Source: an uncultured Oscillospiraceae bacterium
Lineage (GTDB): Bacteria; Bacillota; Clostridia; Oscillospirales; Oscillospiraceae
Length of the DNA: 50,585 bases
Direction of reading: 5' to 3'
Assembly (NCBI GenBank): GCA_934589145.1
Contig: CAKTNW010000013.1
Coordinates: 1 to 50,585 of the forward strand
A program made the translations under genes and the position numbers. Within the stretch, counting starts at the first letter, position 1. Each line of letters begins with the position of its first letter. Below, piece by piece: positions 16,774 to 24,933 of the stretch. Below the pieces are notes generated by a model that was not told the DNA's origin, did not search any database, and saw only the letters and a list, made by a program, of their open reading frames with translations.

Positions 16774-17801
16774 AAAACGACATTGCGCCGAAGGTCTCGC
16801 TGCGGGTCAAGTTCTTTCTGATCTGCATGATGGAGTTTATCGCCGTGGTGCTGCTGTCTGAACTGGCGGGCTGGCTGCTGCGGCGCTGGCTGGGGGTCAC
16901 GATGGATATTCCCATCTTCGTCTGGGCCATTCTGTTCAGCGTGGTGGTAGGCGGCGTCATCACCAACTACATTACCCACTCCTTCATCGACCCCATCACC
17001 CGGCTGGGCGCGGCCATGAAGGAAGTGGCAGGCGGCAACTTCCAGATCACCGCCCAGTGCAGCAGCAAGCTGAAGGAGGTCAACGACATCTATGCCAGCT
17101 TCAACCTGATGGTGCAGGAGCTGGCCGCCACGGAGACGCTGCAGACGGACTTCATCTCCAGCGTCTCCCACGAGTTCAAGACCCCCATCAACGCCATCGA
17201 GGGGTACGCCTCCCTCCTGCAGGATCACCAGCAGTCCACCGAGGAGCAGCAGATCTACATTGAGAAGATCCTGTACAACACCCACCGGCTGTCGGCCCTG
17301 ACGGGCAACATTCTGCTGCTGTCCAAGATCAACAACCAGACCATCAAGCCCCAGCGCACCTGCTTCCGGCTGGATGAGCAGATCCGCCAGGCCATCGTGG
17401 CGCTGGAGCAGAAGTGGACGGCCAATGATATCGACTTTGACGTGGAGCTGGACAAGATCCAGTACAGCGGCTATGAAAGCCTGCTGATCCATGTCTGGAG
17501 CAATCTCATCGACAACGCCATCAAATTCGATCCCCAGGGCGGCATGATCGCCCTGCGCCTGCGCCAGAGCGGGGACTGCGCCGTGTTCACCATCGACGAC
17601 AATGGCCCCGGCGTTCCGCCGCAGGAGCAGGAGCGGATCTTCCACAAGTTCTATCAGGTGGACAACTCCCGCGAGGTCAGCGGCAACGGCCTGGGCCTTG
17701 CGCTGGTGCGGCAGATCGTCTCGTTCAGCGGCGGCACCGTCGCCGTGGAGAATCTGCCGGAGGCGGGCTGCCGCTTCACGGTAACGCTGCCCCTGGCATG
17801 A
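16770..17801 (+). CDS. Membrane sensor histidine kinase
   Basis: The 343-aa kinase starts at GTG overlapping the regulator stop. Two membrane segments (about 14-36 and 48-68) are separated by only a dozen residues, so there is almost no extracellular sensor domain. It probably senses within the membrane or through a partner protein. HAMP follows (about 69-121), then the H box with His134 in SSVSHEFKTP and the ATP-binding domain with N box NLIDNAIKFD, DDNGPGVP and GNGLGLALV. All catalytic motifs are intact. A strong terminator follows at 17815. Confidence 0.95.
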   Translation: MKNDIAPKVSLRVKFFLICMMEFIAVVLLSELAGWLLRRWLGVTMDIPIFVWAILFSVVVGGVITNYITHSFIDPITRLGAAMKEVAGGNFQITAQCSSKLKEVNDIYASFNLMVQELAATETLQTDFISSVSHEFKTPINAIEGYASLLQDHQQSTEEQQIYIEKILYNTHRLSALTGNILLLSKINNQTIKPQRTCFRLDEQIRQAIVALEQKWTANDIDFDVELDKIQYSGYESLLIHVWSNLIDNAIKFDPQGGMIALRLRQSGDCAVFTIDDNGPGVPPQEQERIFHKFYQVDNSREVSGNGLGLALVRQIVSFSGGTVAVENLPEAGCRFTVTLPLA

Positions 17802-17814
17802 TTTCATACGGAAA

Positions 17815-17856
17815 CGCCCCGGCCTTTGGAAGAGGCCGGGGCGCTCCTCTTTTTCC
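17815..17856 (+). terminator. Intrinsic terminator after histidine kinase
   Basis: An 11-bp GC-rich stem (17815-17825 with 17833-17843) is followed by CTCCTCTTTTT. It separates the two-component genes from the downstream acyltransferase-glycosyltransferase unit. Confidence 0.85.
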
Positions 17857-17874
17857 CGCAAATATCAACAGAAG

Positions 17875-17917
17875 TTGAGGCTGGCTTGAAGCTCAGTTGT
17901 AATTTGTGTTTTAGAAT
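17875..17917 (+). promoter_or_regulatory. Regulated promoter of CrtO-like/GT28 operon
   Basis: TTGAG (17875), TTGAA (17886) and TTGTA (17897) lie at exact 11-bp steps upstream of -10 TAGAAT (17912-17917), without a standard -35. The array is one 11-bp turn closer to the -10 than its twin before the response regulator. Best explained as an activator site for that regulator. Confidence 0.55.
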
Positions 17918-17970
17918 AGGAAAAAGAGTGGAATACTATGGAAGATGATCAGGGAAAGGAGTATCTCGCC

Positions 17971-18486
17971 ATGCCGTTTCTGCGCTGCGCCCTCTATCTG
18001 GCGGCCACCGGGGTCGCCGGTTTTCTGCTGGGCCGCGTCCTGCCGAAGAGCTGGTTCTGCGGCGATGCCTTCCCCTATCGCGCCCAGCCCGGCGAGCAGA
18101 AGCTGTTCCGGGCGCTGCGCGTCAAGGAATGGCAGAGTAAAGTGCCGGACATGAGCCGCCTTCTCCCCGCCCTGATGCCCGCCAAGAAGCTGACGGCGGA
18201 GACCTTTGCCGACCTGCCCCGCATGATCCAGGAGACCTGTGTGGCGGAGCTGATCCATATGCTGCTGTCGGTGACGGGGCTTGCCTGTCTGGCCATCTGG
18301 CCGGGAGTGGGCGGCGCTGTCGTGACCGCCGTGTATATCCTGCTGGGCAATCTGCCCTTCATCATCATCCAACGCTACAACCGTCCGCGTCTGCAAAGGC
18401 TGCTTACTTTACAGCAGCGGAAACAAGAAAGGAAGATCACGCATGGGCACGCTGATACTGAGCTGCAATACGGGCGAGGGGCATAA
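17971..18486 (+). CDS. CrtO-like glycosyl acyltransferase, membrane protein
   Basis: This 171-aa membrane protein resembles the CrtO family (glycosyl-4,4'-diaponeurosporenoate acyltransferase), which in staphylococci puts a fatty acid on a sugar of a carotenoid glycolipid. Family-like features are LRVKEWQSKVPD and QETCVAELIHML. Membrane segments lie at about 4-22 and 92-130. The start at 17971 has AAAGGAG nine bases upstream; an earlier ATG at 17938 lacks a site. Its end overlaps the next gene by 44 bp. No carotenoid genes are near, so the acceptor is more likely the glycolipid made by the neighbouring GT28 enzyme (inferred). Confidence 0.7.
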   Translation: MPFLRCALYLAATGVAGFLLGRVLPKSWFCGDAFPYRAQPGEQKLFRALRVKEWQSKVPDMSRLLPALMPAKKLTAETFADLPRMIQETCVAELIHMLLSVTGLACLAIWPGVGGAVVTAVYILLGNLPFIIIQRYNRPRLQRLLTLQQRKQERKITHGHADTELQYGRGA

Positions 18487-19585
18487 CTCCTGCGCCAAGG
18501 CCATACAGGCGGAGTACGCGGCCCACGGTGAGCGCTGCGAGATCGTGGACGCGCTGCAATTCATCTCCCGCCGCGCCTCCCGCTTCATCAGCGACTGGCA
18601 CTCCCGCATCTACCGTCACGCCCCCAAGCTCTATCAGGCGGGGTACCGCAACGTGGAGAACCGGCCCTCCGTGTTCCGGGAGGGCACCTCGGTGCACCGC
18701 TATCTGACCTCCGGAGCGGAGCGTCTGTATCAGTTCATCTGTGACGGACAGTACGACAATATCATCTGCGTCCACGTTTTCCCCGCCCTGGCGGTCACCG
18801 CCATGCTGGAGCGGCACCCTATGGCCATCACCACCAGCTTTGTGGCCACGGACTATACCTGCAGTCCCAGCGTGGAGGACTCCGACGTGGACTGCTATTT
18901 CATCCCGGACGCGTCCCTGATCAACGAATTTGCCGCCCGCGGCATCCCCCGGGAGAAGGTGATCCCCAGCGGCCTGCCGGTCAGGGCGGCATTCTATCAG
19001 GACACCGGCAGGGTCGAAGCCAAGGCGTCGCTGGATATCCCGGCGGAGCATCAGCACCTTCTTATGATGTGCGGCAGCATTGGCTGCGGCCCCATCCGTG
19101 AGCTGACGGAGGAGCTGTCCCTCCGCCTCTCCTATGATCAGCTCCTCACCGTGGTCTGCGGCGCCAACGAGGAGCTGTACGCCAAGCTGCAAAAACAGTT
19201 CGGCGGACACCCCAACATCCGCATCCTGGGCATGGTGGACAATGTGCCCCAGCTGATGCACAGCGCCGACCTGTTTCTCACAAAGCCCGGCGGACTGAGC
19301 ACCACCGAGGCCGCCGCCTGCGGCCTTCCCATGGTACTGATGGACACTGTGGCGGGCTGTGAGGGTCATAATCTGGACTTCTTCCTGAGCCGCGGCGCTG
19401 CCGTGACTGCCGGTACGCCCAAGGCCCTGGCGGATCTCGCCATGTCCCTGCTGGCCACGCCGGAGCGCCTGCGGCGCATGTCCCGGGCCATACCGCACAC
19501 CACCGGCCAGACACCCGCCCGGCAGATCTATACGGCGCTGCACCGGCGGCAGGGCCATCCCCTCTGTGAAGAGCGTTACGCCTGA
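18443..19585 (+). CDS. GT28-family diacylglycerol glycosyltransferase
   Basis: The 380-aa protein resembles monogalactosyldiacylglycerol synthase and processive diacylglycerol glucosyltransferases (UgtP-like, GT28). The N-terminal lipid-side fold carries LSCNTGEGHNSCAKAI. The C-terminal nucleotide-sugar fold carries GGLSTTEAAACGLPMVL and the GCEGHN-like loop AGCEGHNLDFF. It should transfer a hexose to diacylglycerol at the inner membrane face. It overlaps the CrtO-like gene, so the two are co-translated. Sugar and acceptor are not determined by sequence. Confidence 0.85.
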   Translation: MGTLILSCNTGEGHNSCAKAIQAEYAAHGERCEIVDALQFISRRASRFISDWHSRIYRHAPKLYQAGYRNVENRPSVFREGTSVHRYLTSGAERLYQFICDGQYDNIICVHVFPALAVTAMLERHPMAITTSFVATDYTCSPSVEDSDVDCYFIPDASLINEFAARGIPREKVIPSGLPVRAAFYQDTGRVEAKASLDIPAEHQHLLMMCGSIGCGPIRELTEELSLRLSYDQLLTVVCGANEELYAKLQKQFGGHPNIRILGMVDNVPQLMHSADLFLTKPGGLSTTEAAACGLPMVLMDTVAGCEGHNLDFFLSRGAAVTAGTPKALADLAMSLLATPERLRRMSRAIPHTTGQTPARQIYTALHRRQGHPLCEERYA

Positions 19586-19625
19586 CGCTTATCATATCTC
19601 TATGGCATCCTCTCATACCCCCAAC

Positions 19626-19667
19626 AACAGGAAAGACCTGCCGCATTCACGGCAGGTCTTTCCTGTT
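19626..19667. terminator. Bidirectional terminator between GT28 and sortase
   Basis: An 18-bp perfect stem (19626-19643 with 19650-19667, loop CATTCA) lies between two converging genes and can stop both. Confidence 0.8.
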
Positions 19668-19679
19668 ATCCGTATTTAC

Positions 19680-20549
19680 TTAATCCGCAATGGGAACCAG
19701 GGAACCCACCACCACATACCGGGCGTTTTCAAACTCATAGGAGCAGGTGGACAGCGTCACGGTCTTTCCGGTAGGCGTACCGATATTGGAGACGAAGGTG
19801 GACTTCGCCGCCATGGCCTTCAGCTGATCCTGGGTCAGAGAGGTGGCATACACCTCGTCATCATGCTCGCAGACAAAACCGGCATACAGATCCAGACGGT
19901 AATTCTGGCTGGGGGTATAGATGTAAAGGTAAGGATGGCTGTTATAATAGCCCTTGTCCTTATACAGCGTCAGGTTGGCGAACATCATGCCGGACTTCAT
20001 ATTGTGACCGTAAATGATGGTATTGTTATCGGAGAAATGGCCGTCGTTCTTTTCCTCGATAAAAATACTGCCGTTGTTGTTAGTATTGCCCTTGCTGTCG
20101 TGCTTCAGGTAGTAATCATTGCCCTTACTATACTGAATGGGGTTCTGGATGTTGGTATTGGCACTGTAGATATAGCCCACCACATCGGGATAGTCGGCGC
20201 ACATCTTGTCAAAGTTGACTTTAATGCTGTCCGGCTCTTTTGGCTTTTCCGAGGTATCACCATCGGTGCTGTCGCCGCTGGTATCATCCGTCGTGCCGGG
20301 CGTCACATAGTTCTGATTGATCTCATCCTGGGCGTTGGCCGCGTCGGCCTGCTGCTTGAAATAGCTGATGATCTTCGCGGCGGAGAACACCAGAATGCCC
20401 AGCAGCACCAGCAGGATCACATAATAGAGAGCCCGGCTCTTTTTCCTCTTTCTTCTGCGGCGGCGGGGCTGACCCTCGCTGCGCTGGCCTCCGCTGACAC
20501 GCTTGCCGCCTTCGGGATATCCATAATTATCGTGTGTAGAATTGTTCAT
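19680..20549 (-). CDS. srtB: Class B sortase
   Basis: The 289-aa transpeptidase attaches proteins to the cell wall or cross-links surface structures. A very basic cytoplasmic N-terminus (RRRRRKRKK) leads into a membrane anchor (about 39-63) and an acidic Ser/Thr linker. The catalytic domain has His182 (YGHN), Cys269 in TLSTC and Arg277 (ENAR). TLSTC with an N-terminal anchor is the SrtB pattern. Start chosen at ATG 20549, eight bases after GGAGG; TTG at 20552 is an alternative. No sortase-signal protein is encoded nearby. Confidence 0.92.
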   Translation of the reverse strand: MNNSTHDNYGYPEGGKRVSGGQRSEGQPRRRRRKRKKSRALYYVILLVLLGILVFSAAKIISYFKQQADAANAQDEINQNYVTPGTTDDTSGDSTDGDTSEKPKEPDSIKVNFDKMCADYPDVVGYIYSANTNIQNPIQYSKGNDYYLKHDSKGNTNNNGSIFIEEKNDGHFSDNNTIIYGHNMKSGMMFANLTLYKDKGYYNSHPYLYIYTPSQNYRLDLYAGFVCEHDDEVYATSLTQDQLKAMAAKSTFVSNIGTPTGKTVTLSTCSYEFENARYVVVGSLVPIAD

Positions 20550-20624
20550 CAAACAAGCCTCCTTGTCGTCTATGCTATTGTATCAGATTTCGTTCTGTTT
20601 TGCAAGCCGTATTGGAAATTTCCC

Positions 20625-20653
20625 TTTACTTAATCCGGAGAATGGACTAAAAT
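20625..20653 (+). promoter_or_regulatory. Promoter of threonine aldolase gene
   Basis: TTTACT (20625-20630) and TAAAAT (20648-20653) are separated by 17 bp, about 36 bp before the start codon. Confidence 0.55.
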
Positions 20654-20688
20654 AGAAAAAGGACAACTTTCAAAAAGGAGCATCCATC

Positions 20689-21735
20689 ATGATCTATTTC
20701 AACAGTGACTATCTGGAAGGCGCGCACAGCGCGATCATGGCACGGCTGGCCGAGACCAATATGATGCAGACCATCGGCTACAGCGAGGATGAGATCTGCG
20801 CTGCCGCCCGTGAGAAGATCAAGGCCGCGTGCCAGGCGCCGGACGCCGACGTTCACTTCCTGGTGGGCGGCACCCAGACCAACACCACGGTCATCGCCTC
20901 GATCCTGCGGCCCTGGCAGGGCGTGCTGTCCGCCGTCAGCGGCCACATCAACTGCCACGAGACCGGTGCCATCGAGTCCACCGGCCACAAGGTCATCACC
21001 CTGCCCACCGGCGACGGCAAGATCACCGCCCAGCAGATCGCTGACTATGTGGAATGGCACAAGCACGATGAATCCACCGAGCATATCGTCCAGCCCGGCA
21101 TGGTGTACATCTCCCAGCCCACCGAGACCGGCATGCTGTACAGCAAGGCGGAGCTGACCGCCATTTACGACATCTGCCGTGCCTACGGCCTGCCTCTGTT
21201 CATCGACGGCGCCCGCCTGGGCTACGGCCTGGTGTGCGAGGCCAACGACATCACGCTGCCGGAGCTGGCCCGTCTGTGCGATGTGTTCTACATCGGCGGC
21301 ACCAAGGTGGGCGCCCTGTTCGGCGAGGCGGTGGTCATCACGAACCCGGCACTGAAAAAGGATTTCCGCTTCATGATGAAGCAGCGGGGCGGCATGCTGG
21401 CCAAGGGCCGTCTGCTGGGCATCCAGTTCGACACCCTGTTCACCGACGATCTGTACTTCAAGATCGCCCGCAACGCCATCGACATGGCTTTCCAGATCCG
21501 GGACATCTTCGTGTCCAACGGCTATCCCCTGCTGTTCGACTCCCCCACCAACCAGCAGTATCCCATCATTCCCGATGACGAGCTGGCCATTCTGGGCAAG
21601 GAGTTCGGCTATGAGTACTGGACGCGGGTAGACGCCACCCACTCCGGCGTCCGCTTCTGCGGAAGCTGGGCCACCACCCAAGAGAATGTGGATGCCCTGC
21701 GCGCCGCCGTCAACGCTCTGAAAAAGAACGGCTGA
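20689..21735 (+). CDS. Low-specificity threonine aldolase family enzyme
   Basis: The 348-aa fold-type I PLP enzyme cleaves threonine or related beta-hydroxy amino acids to glycine and an aldehyde. The PLP lysine is Lys206 in YIGGTKVGALFG; the cofactor site includes LFIDGARLGYG (Asp173, Arg176) and VGGTQTNTT. AGGAG precedes the ATG. Single-gene unit with its own promoter and terminator. Substrate preference within the family is not clear from sequence. Confidence 0.9.
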   Translation: MIYFNSDYLEGAHSAIMARLAETNMMQTIGYSEDEICAAAREKIKAACQAPDADVHFLVGGTQTNTTVIASILRPWQGVLSAVSGHINCHETGAIESTGHKVITLPTGDGKITAQQIADYVEWHKHDESTEHIVQPGMVYISQPTETGMLYSKAELTAIYDICRAYGLPLFIDGARLGYGLVCEANDITLPELARLCDVFYIGGTKVGALFGEAVVITNPALKKDFRFMMKQRGGMLAKGRLLGIQFDTLFTDDLYFKIARNAIDMAFQIRDIFVSNGYPLLFDSPTNQQYPIIPDDELAILGKEFGYEYWTRVDATHSGVRFCGSWATTQENVDALRAAVNALKKNG

Positions 21736-21762
21736 AAAAATAGTCCTGGTATATAGACGCTG

Positions 21763-21800
21763 AAATACCGCCAAAGGTTTCACCCTTGGCGGTATTTTTT
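21763..21800 (+). terminator. Intrinsic terminator after threonine aldolase gene
   Basis: A 12-bp stem (21763-21774 with 21786-21797) ends in a T run. The reverse strand also has T residues, so it may serve the converging 101-aa gene. Confidence 0.8.
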
Positions 21801-21810
21801 CAAATTTTTT

Positions 21811-22116
21811 TCAGATCTTCCGGACGGAGATGTCGCAGATCTGGACGGTCACGCCCTTCTTCTCTGCCAGGGCGGAGACCTTCTCCACGATGAGGCTGCG
21901 CTTCTTCGCGGCGATGTCCGCCACAAACTGATCCCGCTGATCCTGATCCCTCTTGGCCAGGAACCTGTGGGCCGCAGCCAGCAGCTTCTCCTTTTTCCCG
22001 GCGATCCGGCCCACCAGTCCGCCCTTGGCGCTGAGCTTTTGGGACACCGCAGGCACCACCAGATCCACCACGCCGTCATAATCCAGATCCGAGATCAAAA
22101 GCTTTACTTCCAGCAT
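21811..22116 (-). CDS. Conserved small protein of unknown function
   Basis: The 101-aa protein begins MLEVKLLISDLDYDGVVDLV and is rich in Lys and Ala. It has no membrane segment, signal peptide or cysteine cluster; one Cys lies near the end. GGGGG precedes the ATG. A helical, soluble protein is suggested by residues 40-85. I do not recognise a named family. It forms its own unit between two converging or bidirectional terminators, downstream of pckA on the same strand. Confidence 0.7.
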   Translation of the reverse strand: MLEVKLLISDLDYDGVVDLVVPAVSQKLSAKGGLVGRIAGKKEKLLAAAHRFLAKRDQDQRDQFVADIAAKKRSLIVEKVSALAEKKGVTVQICDISVRKI

Positions 22117-22194
22117 GTTTTTGTTCCCCCTTTTGGCCGTATTTTCTACTCAAAAGTACCATATACCCACCATTATGTCAATGTTTTACTACGA

Positions 22195-22229
22195 AAAAAT
22201 ACCGGAAGCCGACAGCTTCCGGTATTTTT
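22195..22229. terminator. Bidirectional terminator after pckA
   Basis: A 15-bp perfect stem (22195-22209 with 22215-22229) is flanked by A and T runs. It ends pckA transcription on the minus strand. Confidence 0.8.
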
Positions 22230-22262
22230 GTTCAGTATCGCTCTTCGTGCCGGTGGCGCAGC

Positions 22263-23861
22263 TTACGCCTCGGGGCCGGCCTTGACCAGAGCCTTACCGG
22301 CCTCGTTGGTCTCGTACTTGGCGAAGTTCTTCACGAAGCGGCTGGCCAGATCCTGGGCCTTGGTCTCCCACTGGGCGGCGTCAGCATAGGTGTCGCGGGG
22401 ATCGAGGATGGCGGGATCCACGCCGGGCAGCGCGGTGGGCACCTCGAAGTTGAAGTGGGGGATCATCTTGGTGGGCGCGGTCTTGATGGCGCCGGACAGG
22501 ATGGCGTCGATGATGCCGCGGGTATCCTTGATGGAGATGCGCTTGCCGGTGCCGTTCCAGCCGGTGTTGACCAGATAGGCCTTGGCGCCGGACAGCTCCA
22601 TCTTCTTCACCAACTCCTCAGCATACTTGGTGGGATGCAGCTCCAGGAAGGCCTGGCCGAAGCAGGCAGAGAAGGTGGGCGTGGGCTCGGTGATGCCCCG
22701 CTCGGTACCGGCCAGCTTGGCGGTGAAGCCGGACAGGAAGTAGTACTGGGTCTGCTCCGGCGTCAGGATGGACACGGGAGGCAGCACGCCGAAGGCGTCG
22801 GCGGACAGGAAGATCACGTTCTTCGCGGCGGGAGCGGCGGAGACGGGACGCACGATGTTCTGGATGTGGTCGATGGGATAGCTGACGCGGGTATTCTCGG
22901 TGACGGACTTGTCGTTGAAGTCGATCTTGCCGTTCTCGTCCACGGTGACGTTCTCCAGCAGGGCGTCGCGGCGGATGGCGTTGTAGATGTCAGGCTCGGA
23001 GTCCTTGTCCAGGTTGATGACCTTGGCATAGCAGCCGCCCTCGAAGTTGAAGACGCCGTTGTCGTCCCAGCCGTGCTCGTCGTCGCCGATCAGCAGGCGC
23101 TTGGGGTCGGTGGACAGGGTGGTCTTGCCGGTGCCGGACAGGCCGAAGAAGATGGCGGTATTCTCGCCGTTCATGTCGGTGTTGGCGGAGCAGTGCATGG
23201 AGGCGATGCCCTTCAGCGGCAGGTAGTAGTTCATCATGGAGAACATGCCCTTCTTCATCTCGCCGCCGTACCAGGTGTTGATGATGACCTGCTCACGGGA
23301 GGTGATGTTGAAGGCCACGCAGGTCTCGGAGTTCAGGCCCAGCGCCTGGAAGTCCTCCACCTTGGCCTTGGAGGCGTTGTACACCACGAAGTCAGGCTCG
23401 AAGCTTGCCAGCTCCTCGGCGGTGGGCTTGATGAACATATTCTCCACGAAGTGGGCCTGCCATGCCACCTCCATGATGAAGCGGACGGCCATGCGGGTGT
23501 CCTTGTTGGCGCCGCAGAAGGCGTCCACCACGAACAGGCGCTTGTTGCACAGCTCGTTGACGGCGATGGCCTTCACCTTGGCCCACACATCCTCGCTCAT
23601 GGGATGGTTGTCGTTCTTATAGCCCTCCGTGGTCCACCATACGGTGTCCTTGGAATTCTCGTCCATGACGATGTACTTGTCCTTGGGAGAGCGGCCGGTG
23701 TAGATACCGGTCATGACGTTCACGGCGTCCAGCTCGGTGACCTGACCCACCTCATAGCCGGTCAGCTCCTTCTTGGTCTCCTCAGCAAACAGGGTCTCAT
23801 AGGAGGGGTTATAGACGATTTCACTTACGCCGGTGATGCCGTACTTCTTCAGATCGATCAT
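22263..23861 (-). CDS. pckA: Phosphoenolpyruvate carboxykinase (ATP)
   Basis: The 532-aa enzyme interconverts oxaloacetate and PEP with ATP/ADP. In gut Clostridia it often runs toward oxaloacetate during fermentation. The kinase P-loop [11 protein letters not shown] is at 240-250, followed by [10 protein letters not shown] (metal site) and [16 protein letters not shown] and [13 protein letters not shown] mark the substrate site. Normal length, strong AAAAGGAG ribosome site, and a 5' leader of roughly 70 bases if the -10 at 23939 is used. Confidence 0.98.
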   Translation of the reverse strand: MIDLKKYGITGVSEIVYNPSYETLFAEETKKELTGYEVGQVTELDAVNVMTGIYTGRSPKDKYIVMDENSKDTVWWTTEGYKNDNHPMSEDVWAKVKAIAVNELCNKRLFVVDAFCGANKDTRMAVRFIMEVAWQAHFVENMFIKPTAEELASFEPDFVVYNASKAKVEDFQALGLNSETCVAFNITSREQVIINTWYGGEMKKGMFSMMNYYLPLKGIASMHCSANTDMNGENTAIFFGLSGTGKTTLSTDPKRLLIGDDEHGWDDNGVFNFEGGCYAKVINLDKDSEPDIYNAIRRDALLENVTVDENGKIDFNDKSVTENTRVSYPIDHIQNIVRPVSAAPAAKNVIFLSADAFGVLPPVSILTPEQTQYYFLSGFTAKLAGTERGITEPTPTFSACFGQAFLELHPTKYAEELVKKMELSGAKAYLVNTGWNGTGKRISIKDTRGIIDAILSGAIKTAPTKMIPHFNFEVPTALPGVDPAILDPRDTYADAAQWETKAQDLASRFVKNFAKYETNEAGKALVKAGPEA

Positions 23862-23938
23862 GGTAAATACTCCTTTTCACATATATTATGAACTATTTTT
23901 ACTTGTATGGAATGTCCCCCACATTTAGGGTCACCGTT

Positions 23939-23944
23939 ATTATA
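23939..23944 (-). promoter_or_regulatory. Candidate -10 element of pckA promoter
   Basis: A perfect minus-strand TATAAT lies about 77 bp upstream of the pckA start. No good -35 is present at normal spacing (TAGCAT at best), so the promoter may need an activator or be wrongly placed. Confidence 0.4.
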
Positions 23945-24047
23945 CCACAGCTTTTCCCGATATGCTATTGTTCAAACCGTATAAAAATCTCACAATGCTT
24001 TAGGCAACCTAACAAAAAGTCAGGTTTGAAGGCATCCGTTTTTCAGC

Positions 24048-24830
24048 TTATCCGTAAAAATGCAGCACCGCCTCCAGCACGCCGCCGCCCACGGCCAGCG
24101 CCTTGTCCGACGCAGTATAGCAGTACTCCTCACGGCACCGGGGATCCACGTCGCCGGACTTCATCCCCTTGAAAACCGGCGTGCCGTCCGCCAGAAGGCC
24201 CCGCAGCACGCCGTCGATGGTGCAGACCATGGGCTTTCCGTTCACCTGGCCCGCCACGTCACCGGACTTCACCTGGGCACCGATATCCAGTACCGTGTGA
24301 AAAATGCCGTCGTCCGGCGCCCGCAGCACCCGCTCACCGGCGTAGCCGCCGATGAGGCCGGGGATGTTGGTGTTGGGCAGGGCGCTGCCCTGGTAGATCA
24401 CCCGGCCCAAGGTGTGGCCCCGCATGGTCTCCACCACCGCATGGCAGTCCTCCCCCGCCGTAAAGCCGGGGCCGATGCCCACCACGATGGGCGCGTCCGT
24501 GATCCTCGTCCCCAGGTTCCGCTTGGCCAGGATGGCGTCCACCAGCGCGTCGGGCCGCAGTGCCGTTCGACAGGCGCAGTCCGGATCGGCCAGCACCGGG
24601 ATATCCCCCCGCGCCGCGATCTCCTCCGCTGCCGGGATATCCGCCGCGTAAACGGCGCGGATCCCCTCCACCTCCGTCTCGCCGTGGACGATGGCCTGAG
24701 AAAAGCAGACCGTGCGGCGGATGGCCGTGGGCTTGGGCAGATCCGTCATGATCACCTGTATCCGGGCCCGGTAAAGCCGCAGGGCGATGCCGGTGGCGAT
24801 ATCCCCCGCTCCTCTGATCAACACGCGCAT
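24048..24830 (-). CDS. yqeB: Selenium-dependent molybdenum hydroxylase accessory protein YqeB
   Basis: The 260-aa protein belongs to the EF2563/YqeB family, found with selenium-dependent molybdenum hydroxylases and thought to help mature their cofactor. It starts MRVLIRGAGDIATGIALRL, a Rossmann-like loop, followed by DPDCACRTALRPD and IGPGFTAGEDCHAVVET. Start at 24830 with GGAGG upstream. The hydroxylase itself is not in the window. selD, yedE and an EF2568-type desulfurase lie 9-14 kb away, consistent with the same trait. Confidence 0.85.
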   Translation of the reverse strand: MRVLIRGAGDIATGIALRLYRARIQVIMTDLPKPTAIRRTVCFSQAIVHGETEVEGIRAVYAADIPAAEEIAARGDIPVLADPDCACRTALRPDALVDAILAKRNLGTRITDAPIVVGIGPGFTAGEDCHAVVETMRGHTLGRVIYQGSALPNTNIPGLIGGYAGERVLRAPDDGIFHTVLDIGAQVKSGDVAGQVNGKPMVCTIDGVLRGLLADGTPVFKGMKSGDVDPRCREEYCYTASDKALAVGGGVLEAVLHFYG

Positions 24831-24861
24831 AGGCGCACCTCCCTGTCGTTTCTTTTTCTTG

Positions 24862-24890
24862 AGAATAACACTTCCCGCCGGGATAGTCAA
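24862..24890 (-). promoter_or_regulatory. yqeB promoter
   Basis: On the minus strand, TTGACT (24885-24890) and TATTCT (24862-24867) have a 17-bp spacer. Its -35 lies eight bp from the -35 of the divergent ModE-like gene, so the two promoters are back to back. Confidence 0.65.
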
Positions 24891-24898
24891 TCACGACC

Positions 24899-24927
24899 TT
24901 GACGGCAGGCCCTCCGGCTGGTACAAT
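24899..24927 (+). promoter_or_regulatory. Promoter of leaderless ModE-like gene
   Basis: TTGACG (24899-24904) and TACAAT (24922-24927) have a 17-bp spacer. The expected start of transcription is at about 24934, the A of the ATG, and no Shine-Dalgarno precedes the codon. Confidence 0.7.
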
Positions 24928-24933
24928 ATTCTC

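Noticed and set aside
22455..23891. A 478-codon plus-strand open frame opposite pckA
   Set aside because: Low-complexity Gly/Val/Asp/His composition typical of an antisense shadow; pckA is certain.
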